DNA of 64,000 nucleotides from Shewanella decolorationis S12 (lineage in GTDB: Bacteria; Pseudomonadota; Gammaproteobacteria; Enterobacterales; Shewanellaceae): assembly GCF_000485795.1 (NCBI RefSeq), contig NZ_AXZL01000072.1, positions 1 through 64,000 on the forward strand, in the 5' to 3' direction. Below the pieces are notes generated by a model, which saw nothing but the letters and a program-made list of their open reading frames with translations, had not been told where the DNA came from and searched no databases. Positions 37,451 to 46,984 of this stretch are shown here, piece after piece (position 1 is the stretch's first letter; every line of letters begins with the position of its first letter). Position numbers and translations under genes: made by a program.

Positions 37451-37558
37451 GGTGAGCCATGGGCGATTTGCGAGACGACCGTCCGCCCCATGGACGGGGC
37501 GGTCGAGCATCCACGGACGGACTCGCTGCGTGTCGGTGAGCGAATACCATGGCTCACC
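37451..37558 (+). repeat. REP-like palindromic element, intact copy
   Basis: 108 bases bounded by perfect 12-base inverted repeats GGTGAGCCATGG (37451-37462) and CCATGGCTCACC (37547-37558). An inner stem CCGCCCC / GGGGCGG surrounds ATGGAC. It lies 140 bases after the RAYT stop and is flanked on the right by 226 bases that also occur in the left arm. Confidence 0.7.
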
Positions 37559-37705
37559 TATAACTCAGCACTTAAATATCGTCTCCCCCCAATTTTATGC
37601 CGTTAACGGCACTATCCACTCCATGTATTGCACTCTTCAGCACACAACGGAGTGACTTTGGAATAAACGCATTATCTCTTATCAAAGCCGCCAAACCCAC
37701 AAGCC

Positions 37706-38659
37706 TTATGGATTCACCCAATTCACTCTATCGCCAGCTAAATAGGCGCAGAGATTTGCCGTCGCGATATTAAGTAAGTTCTGCCGTGCTTCTTTGGTTG
37801 CCCAGGCATTGTGGGGGCTGATACTGATATTCGGCGCAGTGAGTAGCGGATTATCCGCACTCGGTGGTTCGGTTGAGAGAACATCGACGCCGGCAAAGAC
37901 TTTGCCCTGCGTTAATGCCGCCGCCAACGCAGCCTCATCGATTAAGCCGCCGCGCGCGGTGTTGATCAGTAGCGCCTGCGGCTTCATTAATTCGAGGGTT
38001 TGGGCATTAATTAGTTCGGTCGTTTCAGGAGTGAGAGGACAATGAAGCGAGAGAATATCGGACTCTTTAAATACCGTATCACGGGATGTCCAACTCACGC
38101 CTTGGGGTAAATTGCTGGGTTCGGTGCGGGTATTGACTAACACCTTCATACCGAAAGCTAAGGCGAGTTTAGCGACCTGCTGGCCAATATCCCCATAACC
38201 AATCAAGCCTAAGGTTTTGCCTTTGAGGGATTGCAGCGGCATTAAGGTGAAACAAAAGTCACTGCAATTGCTCCATTGCCCTGCGGCAACGGCTTGATGG
38301 TGCGCCGCAACGGCTTGCGTGTGATGTAAAATATGGGCAAACACCATTTGCGCGACGGCATCGGGGCCATAGGCGGGCACGTTGGTGACCACTATGCCTA
38401 ACTCTTTTGCGGCGGCAAGATCCACCACGTTGGTACCCGTAGCGAGCACGCCGATATATTTAAGCTTAGGCAGTTGGGCTAAGGTGTTGGCATCGAGGGG
38501 CGTCTTGTTGGTGAGCACTATCTCGGCATCCTGAGCGCGGGGGATAATCTCGGCCGAAGGCGTGCGGGCAAAACAACTAAAGTCCCCTAATGCGCTGACC
38601 GCTTGCCAAGTTAAATCCCCAGGATTTAAGGTTTCACCATCGAGTACGACTATTTTCAT
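37706..38659 (-). CDS. D-2-hydroxyacid dehydrogenase (glycerate/hydroxypyruvate type)
   Basis: 317 residues. NAD-binding Rossmann motif GLIGYGDIGQQVAKLA (about 151-166), catalytic Arg in NTARGGLIDEAAL, Glu in VLSTEPP and His in SPHNAW. This is the D-isomer-specific dehydrogenase family; glycerate or hydroxypyruvate is the likeliest substrate. It resembles VanH/HprA. Its last 26 codons are copied in the left arm near 36092-36170. The start is at 38659. Confidence 0.85.
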   Translation of the reverse strand: MKIVVLDGETLNPGDLTWQAVSALGDFSCFARTPSAEIIPRAQDAEIVLTNKTPLDANTLAQLPKLKYIGVLATGTNVVDLAAAKELGIVVTNVPAYGPDAVAQMVFAHILHHTQAVAAHHQAVAAGQWSNCSDFCFTLMPLQSLKGKTLGLIGYGDIGQQVAKLALAFGMKVLVNTRTEPSNLPQGVSWTSRDTVFKESDILSLHCPLTPETTELINAQTLELMKPQALLINTARGGLIDEAALAAALTQGKVFAGVDVLSTEPPSADNPLLTAPNISISPHNAWATKEARQNLLNIATANLCAYLAGDRVNWVNP

Positions 38660-38705
38660 CTTTACCTCTTAACTGCGTTTGCGCCTTGCCCATAAAGCTG
38701 GAGAA

Positions 38706-39350
38706 TTAAAAACTGAGTTTGACCCCAAGATTAGCTTGCACTTGCCACATCACATCCGACGTTACATGCCATAGGCATTGGTCTTCATTACAAAAAAGCG
38801 AGGTGTCACTGTCGATAAAGGTCGCGTAGCCTCGCAAGTCAGCAAACAGCGCGAAGTTTTGCGTCATGCGATATTCGGCGCCGCCACCAATGCCCATGGA
38901 GAAGCGGGTTTCCGTTGACCAATCATCGGGCATCATCCGAGTTACCCCGGCACTGGCGGTAATGTAGGGCTGAAAATCGCCACTTGGGAAGAATAAAGTA
39001 CCGCCAAGGTGGATATAGTCCACATCTAAGGAGGCGACTAAGTCTGGGGTAAACAGGCCGCCGCTTTTCAGTTCGGAGGATTGGCGACTGTAGAGCAGGT
39101 AAATATTGCCGGGATCGTTAGTACCAATCCCTAACATGATGCCGTAATGGCTCGCCTCTTCGATACCCACACTCTGCTTATTATTGGTTTCAGCCTTGTT
39201 AGCATCGAGTTCATTGATATCGAACGAGCTGCCGCCAAAGCTGTAACCACCGTAGGGGGCGACAAACAGCTCGGGTTCGGCATAGGTTGGTAATGCGAGG
39301 GTTAGAGGTAATAAACCAGCTATCACAGTTAATCGGTTAACGTATTTCAT
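38706..39350 (-). CDS. Outer membrane beta-barrel protein (OmpA-like barrel fold)
   Basis: 214 residues: signal peptide to about residue 24 (PTYAEPE), then alternating strands with GGYSFGGSSFD, an eight-strand-type barrel and terminal aromatic NLGVKLSF. A pair of Cys (LFCNEDQCLW) probably forms a disulfide in an outer loop. It resembles OmpW/OmpA-type small barrels, but no exact family is claimed. Upstream of the dehydrogenase and downstream of djlA, in leftward order. Confidence 0.75.
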   Translation of the reverse strand: MKYVNRLTVIAGLLPLTLALPTYAEPELFVAPYGGYSFGGSSFDINELDANKAETNNKQSVGIEEASHYGIMLGIGTNDPGNIYLLYSRQSSELKSGGLFTPDLVASLDVDYIHLGGTLFFPSGDFQPYITASAGVTRMMPDDWSTETRFSMGIGGGAEYRMTQNFALFADLRGYATFIDSDTSLFCNEDQCLWHVTSDVMWQVQANLGVKLSF

Positions 39351-39405
39351 CTTAATCCCTTATCTGTCGTTATTATTCCTTGCGTCGACAACGTTAACCG
39401 AAGCG

Positions 39406-40194
39406 TTAGCGCATGCCGCGCTCCGATTTCACCCTGTCGTACGCAGCTTGGATATCCTGCGCCTTACGATTGGCAATTTCCATCATCTCGGGTGGTAACC
39501 CCTTAGCGATTAACTTATCGGGATGATGTTCATTCATCAACTTGCGATAGGCCCGCTTGACCTCTTGATCCGTCGCCTCGGCATTAATACCGAGCAAATG
39601 GTAGGCGTCGGTAATCGAGGTTTTATTTCCATTAGAGGTTTGGTGGAAACGGTATTCCGCTTGCCAACGTTTAAGTAATTCATCGAGTTGCCCACGACCA
39701 TAACCTAACTCTTGGGCCACCGTCATCAGGATTGCATGCTCAGCGGGATCGAGCTCACCGTCCGATAAGGCGGTTTGAATTTGGATCTCGATAAACATTT
39801 GCACCAGCTCTTGGCGACCTTGGGTCACGGCGCGAAAGGCTTGCAGGCTGCTACGCAGGTCAAAGTCTGGCTCTTTACCCTCACGGAACGCCTGCTGCGC
39901 CTCTTTACGGGCTTCACCTGTTAAGCACATCTGATCCATCAACATAGTCGCGATACGGATATCGGTTTCAGTCACACGACCCGACGCCTTGGCCACATGG
40001 CCCATCACCGCGAAGGTAGTGTTAAAGAATATCCCCTGTCGATTCTTGGCCTGACCTAAAATCTGACTAAAACTGGCACCACCACCGGCGCGTTTGTCGT
40101 AGAGATGCCCAAGCCATAAACCCAGTAGCGCACCGAAAATACGGCCAAACATAAACCCGATAACAAATCCAAAAAACTTACCCCAAAGGCGCAT
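39406..40194 (-). CDS. djlA: Membrane-anchored DnaJ-like co-chaperone DjlA
   Basis: 262 residues. A glycine-rich N-terminal membrane anchor (about 4-28, FGFVIGFMFGRIFGALLGLW), a TerB-like central helical domain (about 55-165), and a C-terminal J domain with HPD in NEHHPDKL. ATG 40194 has GGGA upstream; the TTG at 40206 is an alternative. Works with DnaK; in E. coli linked to capsule signalling. Confidence 0.92.
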   Translation of the reverse strand: MRLWGKFFGFVIGFMFGRIFGALLGLWLGHLYDKRAGGGASFSQILGQAKNRQGIFFNTTFAVMGHVAKASGRVTETDIRIATMLMDQMCLTGEARKEAQQAFREGKEPDFDLRSSLQAFRAVTQGRQELVQMFIEIQIQTALSDGELDPAEHAILMTVAQELGYGRGQLDELLKRWQAEYRFHQTSNGNKTSITDAYHLLGINAEATDQEVKRAYRKLMNEHHPDKLIAKGLPPEMMEIANRKAQDIQAAYDRVKSERGMR

Positions 40195-40283
40195 CTTAAT
40201 TCCCAATTTGATAATTTATTCAGTCAATCGACATGGCGAGTGAAACCGTTCACTCAGGGCGCTAAACGTTAGGCGATATGCCA

Positions 40284-40952
40284 TTACGCCAGCACTGACT
40301 CTAATGCTTGCAGACGTGCAATCGTCCCGACATCGCACCAGAGTCCATTAAAGTGTGCACCAGTGATCAAGCCATCGGCCATTTTAGCCCGCAGCAAAGG
40401 CCCAAGGGCAAAGGCACCATCTGGCGTGCCGTTAAATAATGATGGGCGATATAAACCCATCCCAGAGAAAGTGTATTTTTGCTCACCCTGCTCACGTACA
40501 AGACCCTGCTCTAAGGCAAAGTCACCGTTTGGATGTTGCTCGGGATTCGGCACCAACCATAAATGCGCCAAAGCAGTATCCGCTAAGGGGACAATCGTCG
40601 GCAAGGCATCGATAAATACATCGCCATTGAGCACTAAAAACGGCGCATCCGAGTCGCCGTCAGTCAGCAAAGATAAGGCCTGTTTTATTCCGCCTCCGGT
40701 TTCGAGGGCCGTAGCTTCGGCGCTATATTGGATTTTGACCCCAAAGGCATGACCATCGCCTAAAGTTTCGACCAACTTATGCCCAAGCCAAGCGTGGTTA
40801 ATCACAATATCGACAATCCCCGCCGCGGCCAACTTCTCAATATGGTACACAATCAGCGGTTTACCTAAGACGGGCACTAAAGGTTTGGGCAGCTTGTCGG
40901 TCAAAGGGCGTAAACGCTCTCCCCTGCCAGCCGCCAGGATCATCGCCTTCAT
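40284..40952 (-). CDS. murU: N-acetylmuramate alpha-1-phosphate uridylyltransferase
   Basis: 222 residues: nucleotidyltransferase signature MILAAGRGERLRPLT with GRGxRxxPLT, VLNGDVFID, and LWCDVGTIARL. Makes UDP-MurNAc from MurNAc-1-phosphate, the second step of the Pseudomonas-type wall-recycling shortcut. Overlaps amgK by four bases. A general sugar-phosphate nucleotidyltransferase role cannot be excluded, but the AmgK neighbour supports MurU. Confidence 0.88.
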   Translation of the reverse strand: MKAMILAAGRGERLRPLTDKLPKPLVPVLGKPLIVYHIEKLAAAGIVDIVINHAWLGHKLVETLGDGHAFGVKIQYSAEATALETGGGIKQALSLLTDGDSDAPFLVLNGDVFIDALPTIVPLADTALAHLWLVPNPEQHPNGDFALEQGLVREQGEQKYTFSGMGLYRPSLFNGTPDGAFALGPLLRAKMADGLITGAHFNGLWCDVGTIARLQALESVLA

Positions 40953-41998
40953 TGCTTGTCTCCCTGCTTAGTCTCTTTTCCCTTGGGCGTAAACGCAGGC
41001 ACTATGCGCGATTGAACCCAAGCGGAAAATGGTGTGAGCGCAGGATAAAGGCTGGCGATATCAACAATGTACGACAAGGTTAACGGAATATCGGCCATAT
41101 AGGCGGGCTTGTTATCCCTATAGTGTAAACGCGCAAAAATCCCTGCGGCCTTGATATGGCGCTGCAGCCCCATTAAATCAAACCAAGTTTGATACTGGGG
41201 AAAGGATGTTTGTGCGGGAATTTGCCCCAACTCAAGCACTTGATGATAATGCTGCTGCATTAATTCCTGCACCATGGTTGGCGGCCAACGCACATAGCAA
41301 TCCCGCAGTAAAGACACAGCATCGTAGGTTACAGGCCCGAGCACCGCATCTTGGAAATCAATCACGCACAACTCGCCCTCTTTTAGCATCAAGTTGCGGC
41401 TGTGGTAATCTCGGTGCATGCCCACTTTGGGTTGCGCGAGGGCATTTTCCACCAAGAGGTCAAAGCTCTTCTCTACCAGTGAGCGTTCCTCGTCGCTAAG
41501 TTCGAGCTGTAAATGTCTTTCTAACAACCACTCGGTAAAGATCCCCAACTCACGGCGCACAAACGCCTCATCGTACAAAGGCAATGGCTGTGTAGTGCCA
41601 GTAACAGGGTCAAGGCTTTCAACCACTGAGGCCACCTGAGGCAACAATGCCAAGGCGCAGCGGTAATAGTCCGCGACATTCGCATCGGTCAGCACTGATA
41701 ATAACTGAGTATCCCCAAGATCGCTCAGTAGCATAAAGCCTTGTTCGGCATCTGAGGCGATGACTTTTGGAACTGTCAGTCCCGCCGCCGCATAGGCACT
41801 GGCAAGGGCGATAAAAGGTGCGATAGGCACTAAGGTAGGCGGCGAATCGGCAACAATGTAGCTTGCATCGCGGTCCGTGACCCGGAAATAGCGCCTAAAA
41901 CTGGCGTCACCGGAAATCAGAATTGGAGTCACATCATAGGAAAAATAACAGTTCAGCCACTGATTAAGGGAAATAAATCTCGAGTCGGATAAGGTCAT
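40949..41998 (-). CDS. amgK: N-acetylmuramate/N-acetylglucosamine kinase AmgK
   Basis: 349 residues, aminoglycoside-phosphotransferase-type kinase fold. ATP- and Mg-binding residues in MHRDYHSRNLML and VIDFQDAVLGP, DRDASYIVAD at the N lobe. Phosphorylates MurNAc at the anomeric position for MurU. Start at 41998 has AAGAG upstream; an earlier start at 42040 is less likely. Divergent from lptD. Confidence 0.88.
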   Translation of the reverse strand: MTLSDSRFISLNQWLNCYFSYDVTPILISGDASFRRYFRVTDRDASYIVADSPPTLVPIAPFIALASAYAAAGLTVPKVIASDAEQGFMLLSDLGDTQLLSVLTDANVADYYRCALALLPQVASVVESLDPVTGTTQPLPLYDEAFVRRELGIFTEWLLERHLQLELSDEERSLVEKSFDLLVENALAQPKVGMHRDYHSRNLMLKEGELCVIDFQDAVLGPVTYDAVSLLRDCYVRWPPTMVQELMQQHYHQVLELGQIPAQTSFPQYQTWFDLMGLQRHIKAAGIFARLHYRDNKPAYMADIPLTLSYIVDIASLYPALTPFSAWVQSRIVPAFTPKGKETKQGDKQ

Positions 41999-42099
41999 TT
42001 CATGGCTCTTATAGAAAAATTGCTTTATTATAGCTGGCATATAATTTGGAAACAGCTAAGAAATTGAGAGATTTATTTGCTGCGTTGCACTTGTAGTTT

Positions 42100-42128
42100 G
42101 CAACTTTCCCCGTCGATACTTGTCCAGA
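42100..42128 (+). promoter_or_regulatory. Candidate sigma-E promoter of lptD
   Basis: GCAACTT, 16 bases, TCCAGA resembles the RpoE pattern GGAACTT-N16-TCTGA. It is 28 bases before the lptD ATG. Expected because lptD and surA are RpoE targets in E. coli; the match is moderate. Confidence 0.35.
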
Positions 42129-42155
42129 CAAAGAAATCATTATTATTGACCTAAG

Positions 42156-44453
42156 ATGCAGATCCGTTACTTTCTGGCCTTGAGCCTGTTACCGCAAGTT
42201 GTCCTGGCAGACGAATCTCCCACAGCCTCAGCGTCACAATGCGTCATTGAACCGCCAGTACCTCGTATCGTATCTGAACCCGGCCTGAGTGCAGCTGACA
42301 AAGAGAAAATTCGTATCGTTTCGGACAGTTCAAACGCCGAGATGGGCAAACAAGCCATTTTTACCGGTGATGTAGTCTTCAGCCAGGGCGACAGGCACAT
42401 TGCCGCCGATGAGGCAATTCTCGACCAAGCGACCGAGCAGTTTGATGCCAATGGTAACCTGGTTTTCCAAGACAGTAATTTTACTGTTACCGCCGACTCA
42501 CTTCAGGCACAAATGCGCAGCAATCGCGCGACCCTAAAGGGTGCACAGTATTGGTTGCATGGTCAACAGGTTCACGGTGATGCCGAAAAGCTGCAAATCA
42601 CCATCAACAACAACCTGATCTTAACCAACACTAACTTCACGACTTGCCCGCCAGACAATGTTTCTTGGCTGCTCGAAGCAGAAAAAATTAAGATTAACAG
42701 CGAAGAAGAATGGGGCGAGATTTGGAATGCTAAGCTAAGAGTTGCCGACATTCCGGTGTTCTACATTCCTTATATGACGGTGCCAGTTTCCGATAAACGT
42801 AAAACCGGCTTCCTCTACCCAAGCTTTAGCACCAGCACCACTAACGGTTTTGAAGTTTCCGCGCCCTATTATTGGAATATCGCGCCGGAATACGATCTCA
42901 CCTTTACACCTAACTATATGTCTAACCGTGGTTTATTCACCAAGACAGAGTTTCGTTATCTCGCGGGTGAGGCTCAAAATGGCCGCTTGAATTTAGAATA
43001 TCTGGGCAACGATCAGATGATCAGCGGCAGCCCAAGCCGTTACCTTTATAACTGGCAACATCAAGGCGCCATCGATAAAAACTGGCGGGTACTCGCTAAC
43101 TTTACCGAGGTGTCAGATAACAACTATTTCAATGACTTAAAATCTGATGTCAACCGCGCGACCGATAACCAATTATCGCGGATTGGTGAAGTCAGCTACT
43201 TCGAACGAGATTGGGATATCAGCACCCGGGTGCAAGATATTAAAGTGCTCGGTGAGGACGAAAAACCTTATCAAGTGATGCCGCAGGTAAACTTTAACTA
43301 CCGCGCCGCCGACTTTTGGAATAACTTGGACTTTGGCTTCAATTCAGAGCTAACAAACTTTGCCCACCAAGATGACAATGTCAATACCGCTACTCGTTTG
43401 CATATGGCGCCTAGCTTAACATTGCCAATCCATGGCCCTTCGGGTTCGTTAACCAGCCAAGTTAAACTGATGCAGACCAACTACTGGCAAGAAAAAAACA
43501 ACAGTGGATTCGATGAATTAGACGACACTGTCAGCCGCACCATTCCGCAGGTGCGAATTAATGGTCAGATCAACTTCGAGCGTTTTACCGAATTGTTCGA
43601 TCAAAACTACCGCCAGACGCTCGAACCTCAGTTCCAATATTTATACGTCGGTTATGAAGATCAGCGTGGCATCGGCATTTACGATACCGCCCAGTTACAG
43701 GACGACTACTTCGGTCTGTTCCGTGACCGCCGCTTCTCCGGCCTTGACCGTATCGCCGATGCTAACCAAGTTACTCTTGGTGTCACAACCCGTTTATTTG
43801 ATGATCACAACCAAGAGGCGACTAAGTTCAGCCTTGGGCAAATCTTCTATCTACAGGACAGTAAGCTAGGTTACGAAGACAATATTTTCGAGCAAAATCA
43901 ATCTACATCAGTATTAGCTGCCGAATTAGATACTCGCTTAAGCCATGATTGGTATTTAGGCGCTGCGATTCAGTACGATACCAATACCAGTGATAACAAG
44001 AAAACCGAAGTTACCTTAGACTTCCGTCCTGAGGTCAATAAGCTCTTACAACTCAGTTATCGTTATGTACCGGATCTGCTGAACTCCAACACCAACGATC
44101 TGGTAAATATTTCCCAAGCGGGTGTGCGTGGAGCATGGCCGATTAACGACAGTCTGTATTTTGTCGGTAACTGGTACTACGACCTTAACGAGAGTCGCAG
44201 CGTTGAAACCTATACAGGTTTCCAATATGAATCATGCTGTTATGCTATTCGTCTCAGTTATCACTATCGCATTAAAACCAACTACGATGACAATATTGGT
44301 TCGGCCGCAATCAATGACCGTGAGCAATTTGAAAGCGGCGTTTACTTGAATTTAGTCATCAAAGGACTCGGTGGTTCAGGCCCATTAGGCGTATCAGATA
44401 TGCTCAATGATGGTCTGTTTAACTACAGAAAACCGCTTTACCTGAGGAATTAG
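42156..44453 (+). CDS. lptD: LPS-assembly protein LptD
   Basis: 765 residues. Signal peptide to about 18, LptA-like jellyroll (about 45-170), then the C-terminal 26-strand barrel. The Cys pattern that forms the LptD disulfides is there: one near the N terminus (SQCVIEPP), one in TTCPPD, and an adjacent pair in YESCCYAIR. With LptE it inserts LPS into the outer leaflet. First gene of the cluster lptD-surA-pdxA-rsmA-apaG-apaH. Confidence 0.95.
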   Translation: MQIRYFLALSLLPQVVLADESPTASASQCVIEPPVPRIVSEPGLSAADKEKIRIVSDSSNAEMGKQAIFTGDVVFSQGDRHIAADEAILDQATEQFDANGNLVFQDSNFTVTADSLQAQMRSNRATLKGAQYWLHGQQVHGDAEKLQITINNNLILTNTNFTTCPPDNVSWLLEAEKIKINSEEEWGEIWNAKLRVADIPVFYIPYMTVPVSDKRKTGFLYPSFSTSTTNGFEVSAPYYWNIAPEYDLTFTPNYMSNRGLFTKTEFRYLAGEAQNGRLNLEYLGNDQMISGSPSRYLYNWQHQGAIDKNWRVLANFTEVSDNNYFNDLKSDVNRATDNQLSRIGEVSYFERDWDISTRVQDIKVLGEDEKPYQVMPQVNFNYRAADFWNNLDFGFNSELTNFAHQDDNVNTATRLHMAPSLTLPIHGPSGSLTSQVKLMQTNYWQEKNNSGFDELDDTVSRTIPQVRINGQINFERFTELFDQNYRQTLEPQFQYLYVGYEDQRGIGIYDTAQLQDDYFGLFRDRRFSGLDRIADANQVTLGVTTRLFDDHNQEATKFSLGQIFYLQDSKLGYEDNIFEQNQSTSVLAAELDTRLSHDWYLGAAIQYDTNTSDNKKTEVTLDFRPEVNKLLQLSYRYVPDLLNSNTNDLVNISQAGVRGAWPINDSLYFVGNWYYDLNESRSVETYTGFQYESCCYAIRLSYHYRIKTNYDDNIGSAAINDREQFESGVYLNLVIKGLGGSGPLGVSDMLNDGLFNYRKPLYLRN

Positions 44454-44672
44454 CAAAGATTTGTGGTAGATTGCTGAACCTCAACAAGGACTGAGAGTCC
44501 AAACAGGTTAATGAAAGCCGTGCGCTCCCCCAAAAAGAGTTTAGGAACGCACGCTTTTAGAGTTACTAACAAAAGAACATTTAGGCAACTCACTGTAATT
44601 TCGATATAAATGGTAAAGTTAACTTAAATAAGCCGTCGAATTTGACCTTAGAACGTGCCAAGGATTTTGTGG

Positions 44673-45977
44673 ATGAAACCCAGTAAACATCTGATTTTTG
44701 CTTTATTTGCACTCGCTATCAGCCAGCCTACTATGGCCGCTCCTCAGCCTATCGACCGTGTTGCCGTTCAAATCAACGACGGTATTGTGCTCGAAAGTGA
44801 AATCACCAATATGATTGACACTGTCAAAGCCAATGCGAGAGCCGCGAATCAATCGTTGCCATCCGACAGTGCACTGCGTACTCAGGTTATCGAGCGACTC
44901 ATCCTCACTCGTTTACAGTTGCAGATGGCGGATCGTATCGGTCTGCATATCGGTGACTTACAGTTAGACCAAGCAATTGAAAACATTGCCCGCGAGCAAA
45001 AAATGACCGTGGCGCAAATGCAGCAAAAAATCGAGAGCGAAGGCTTAAGCTTCAGCCAGTACCGCGAGCAACTGCGTGAAGAAATCACCCTAGGTGAAAT
45101 CCAACGTATCCAAGTACAACGCCGTATCCAAGTGTCACCACAGGAAATCACCGGCCTGGTAAAACTGATCCAAGAGCAAGGTATGAAGGACGTCGAATAC
45201 CAAATCGGCCATATCCTGATTGACGTACCGAACAACCCAAGCAGTGAACAACTGGAAGCCTCCAGCAAGCGCGCAAACGCGGTACTCGAACGCTTAAAGA
45301 GTGGTGAGGATTTCCGCCGCACCGCCATCGCCTCTTCATCGGGTCCTAAGGCACTGGAAGGCGGTATCTGGGATTACATGAACATCAACGAGATGCCAAC
45401 GCTGTTTGCCGAAGTGATCAATGGCGCGAAGAAAGGCGATATTATCGGCCCAATCAAGAGTGGCGCAGGTTTCCACATCATCAAGATCATGGATGCCCGT
45501 GGTTTACAAACCAAAGAAATTGAAGAAGTCAGAGCGCGTCATATCCTGCTCAAGCCATCGCCAATTCTGTCGGAAGACCGCGCTAAGGCCATGTTAGAGC
45601 AGTTCTTAAAGCAAATTCGCTCTGGCGAAGCCAAGTTTGAAGATTTAGCGCGCCAATACTCTGAAGATCCAGGTTCAGCCACTAAAGGCGGTGAACTGGG
45701 TTGGGCAGAGCCAAGCATTTATGTGCCTGAGTTTGCGCAAACTCTTAATAGCTTAAGCCAAGATCAAATCAGTGAGCCTTTCCGTACTACGCACGGCTGG
45801 CATATCGCGCAGCTGGAAGAGCGCAGAAAAACCGATGCCACGGATCAATTTAATACTAACCGTGCACACCAACTGATCTTCCGTCGCAAATTTAATGAAG
45901 AACTGCAAAACTGGCTAGACGAAATGCGTGCCGACGCATACATTGAAGTCTTTCAGCCTGAGTCAAACCGAGGTTAA
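44673..45977 (+). CDS. surA: Periplasmic chaperone and peptidyl-prolyl isomerase SurA
   Basis: 434 residues: signal peptide to about 21 (PTMAAPQ), N-terminal chaperone domain, two parvulin domains (about 170-275 and 285-385), C-terminal helix. Escorts outer membrane proteins to BAM. ATG at 44673 has AAGGA upstream. Full length. Confidence 0.95.
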   Translation: MKPSKHLIFALFALAISQPTMAAPQPIDRVAVQINDGIVLESEITNMIDTVKANARAANQSLPSDSALRTQVIERLILTRLQLQMADRIGLHIGDLQLDQAIENIAREQKMTVAQMQQKIESEGLSFSQYREQLREEITLGEIQRIQVQRRIQVSPQEITGLVKLIQEQGMKDVEYQIGHILIDVPNNPSSEQLEASSKRANAVLERLKSGEDFRRTAIASSSGPKALEGGIWDYMNINEMPTLFAEVINGAKKGDIIGPIKSGAGFHIIKIMDARGLQTKEIEEVRARHILLKPSPILSEDRAKAMLEQFLKQIRSGEAKFEDLARQYSEDPGSATKGGELGWAEPSIYVPEFAQTLNSLSQDQISEPFRTTHGWHIAQLEERRKTDATDQFNTNRAHQLIFRRKFNEELQNWLDEMRADAYIEVFQPESNRG

Positions 45978-45983
45978 GGTAAA

Positions 45984-46970
45984 TTGACCACTAAACGTAT
46001 TGCCGTCACCCCCGGAGAACCTGCGGGTATCGGCCCCGATTTAGTCGTGCAACTCGCTCAGCAGGCTTGGCCTGCTGAGTTAGTCGTTTGTGCGGATCCC
46101 GAATTATTAGCTAGCCGAGCTAAACGACTCGGCCTGCATGTTACTTTCCGCCCTTATTTGCCCGATCAAGCCCCAAGGCCCCAAGAGGCCGGTACACTTA
46201 CCATCGCGCCTTTCAAACTGGTGACCGACGCCGTTTGCGGCCAGCTCGATGAGCAAAACAGTGCCTATGTAGTTGAAACGCTGCGTTATGCGGGTGAGAA
46301 AAACATGAGCGGCGAGTTTGATGCCGTAGTTACTGGCCCAGTCCATAAAGGGATCATCAACCAAGCGGGGATTTCCTTTAGCGGCCATACCGAGTTTTTT
46401 GCCCATCAGGCCAACTGCCCCGATGTGGTCATGATGTTAGCGACTCAAGGCTTACAGGTGGCACTGGTGACCACCCATATCCCTCTGGCCTATGTAGCAA
46501 AAGCCATTACGCGCCAGCGTTTGCATCATATTATCAAGATTTTACACGCTGATCTTATCAGTAAGTTTGCCATTGCTTCCCCTAAAATTTATGTCTGTGG
46601 ATTAAACCCACACGCGGGTGAAGACGGCCATCTTGGCCGGGAAGAAATCGATGTGATTATTCCGGCACTGAACGAACTGCGTGAAGAGTATCAAATGAAC
46701 ATTGTCGGCCCTCTACCCGCCGATACCCTGTTCCAACCTAAATATTTACAGGACGCGGATGTCGTGTTGGCCATGTACCATGACCAAGGCTTACCCGTTC
46801 TAAAGTCACAGGGATTTGGCAAATCGGTAAACATTACCTTAGGTTTACCTTATATCCGTACCTCGGTTGACCATGGTACGGCGCTCGATCTTGCGGGAAC
46901 TGGCAAAGCCGATATTGGCAGTTTTGTCTGCGCCTTGAATAAAGCCATTGAGTTATCCTCAAAAAACTAA
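45984..46970 (+). CDS. pdxA: 4-hydroxythreonine-4-phosphate dehydrogenase
   Basis: 328 residues. Zn/substrate-binding family pattern with [12 protein letters not shown] (8-19), HTEFFAHQ and [12 protein letters not shown]-dependent step of pyridoxal phosphate synthesis. TTG start at 45984 with AAGG five bases before. Six bases after the surA stop. Confidence 0.94.
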   Translation: MTTKRIAVTPGEPAGIGPDLVVQLAQQAWPAELVVCADPELLASRAKRLGLHVTFRPYLPDQAPRPQEAGTLTIAPFKLVTDAVCGQLDEQNSAYVVETLRYAGEKNMSGEFDAVVTGPVHKGIINQAGISFSGHTEFFAHQANCPDVVMMLATQGLQVALVTTHIPLAYVAKAITRQRLHHIIKILHADLISKFAIASPKIYVCGLNPHAGEDGHLGREEIDVIIPALNELREEYQMNIVGPLPADTLFQPKYLQDADVVLAMYHDQGLPVLKSQGFGKSVNITLGLPYIRTSVDHGTALDLAGTGKADIGSFVCALNKAIELSSKN

Positions 46971-46984
46971 ACGATTAGATATTA

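Noticed and set aside
35463..37784. CRISPR array
   Set aside because: Repeats here are long palindromic arms in two copies, with no regular spacers.
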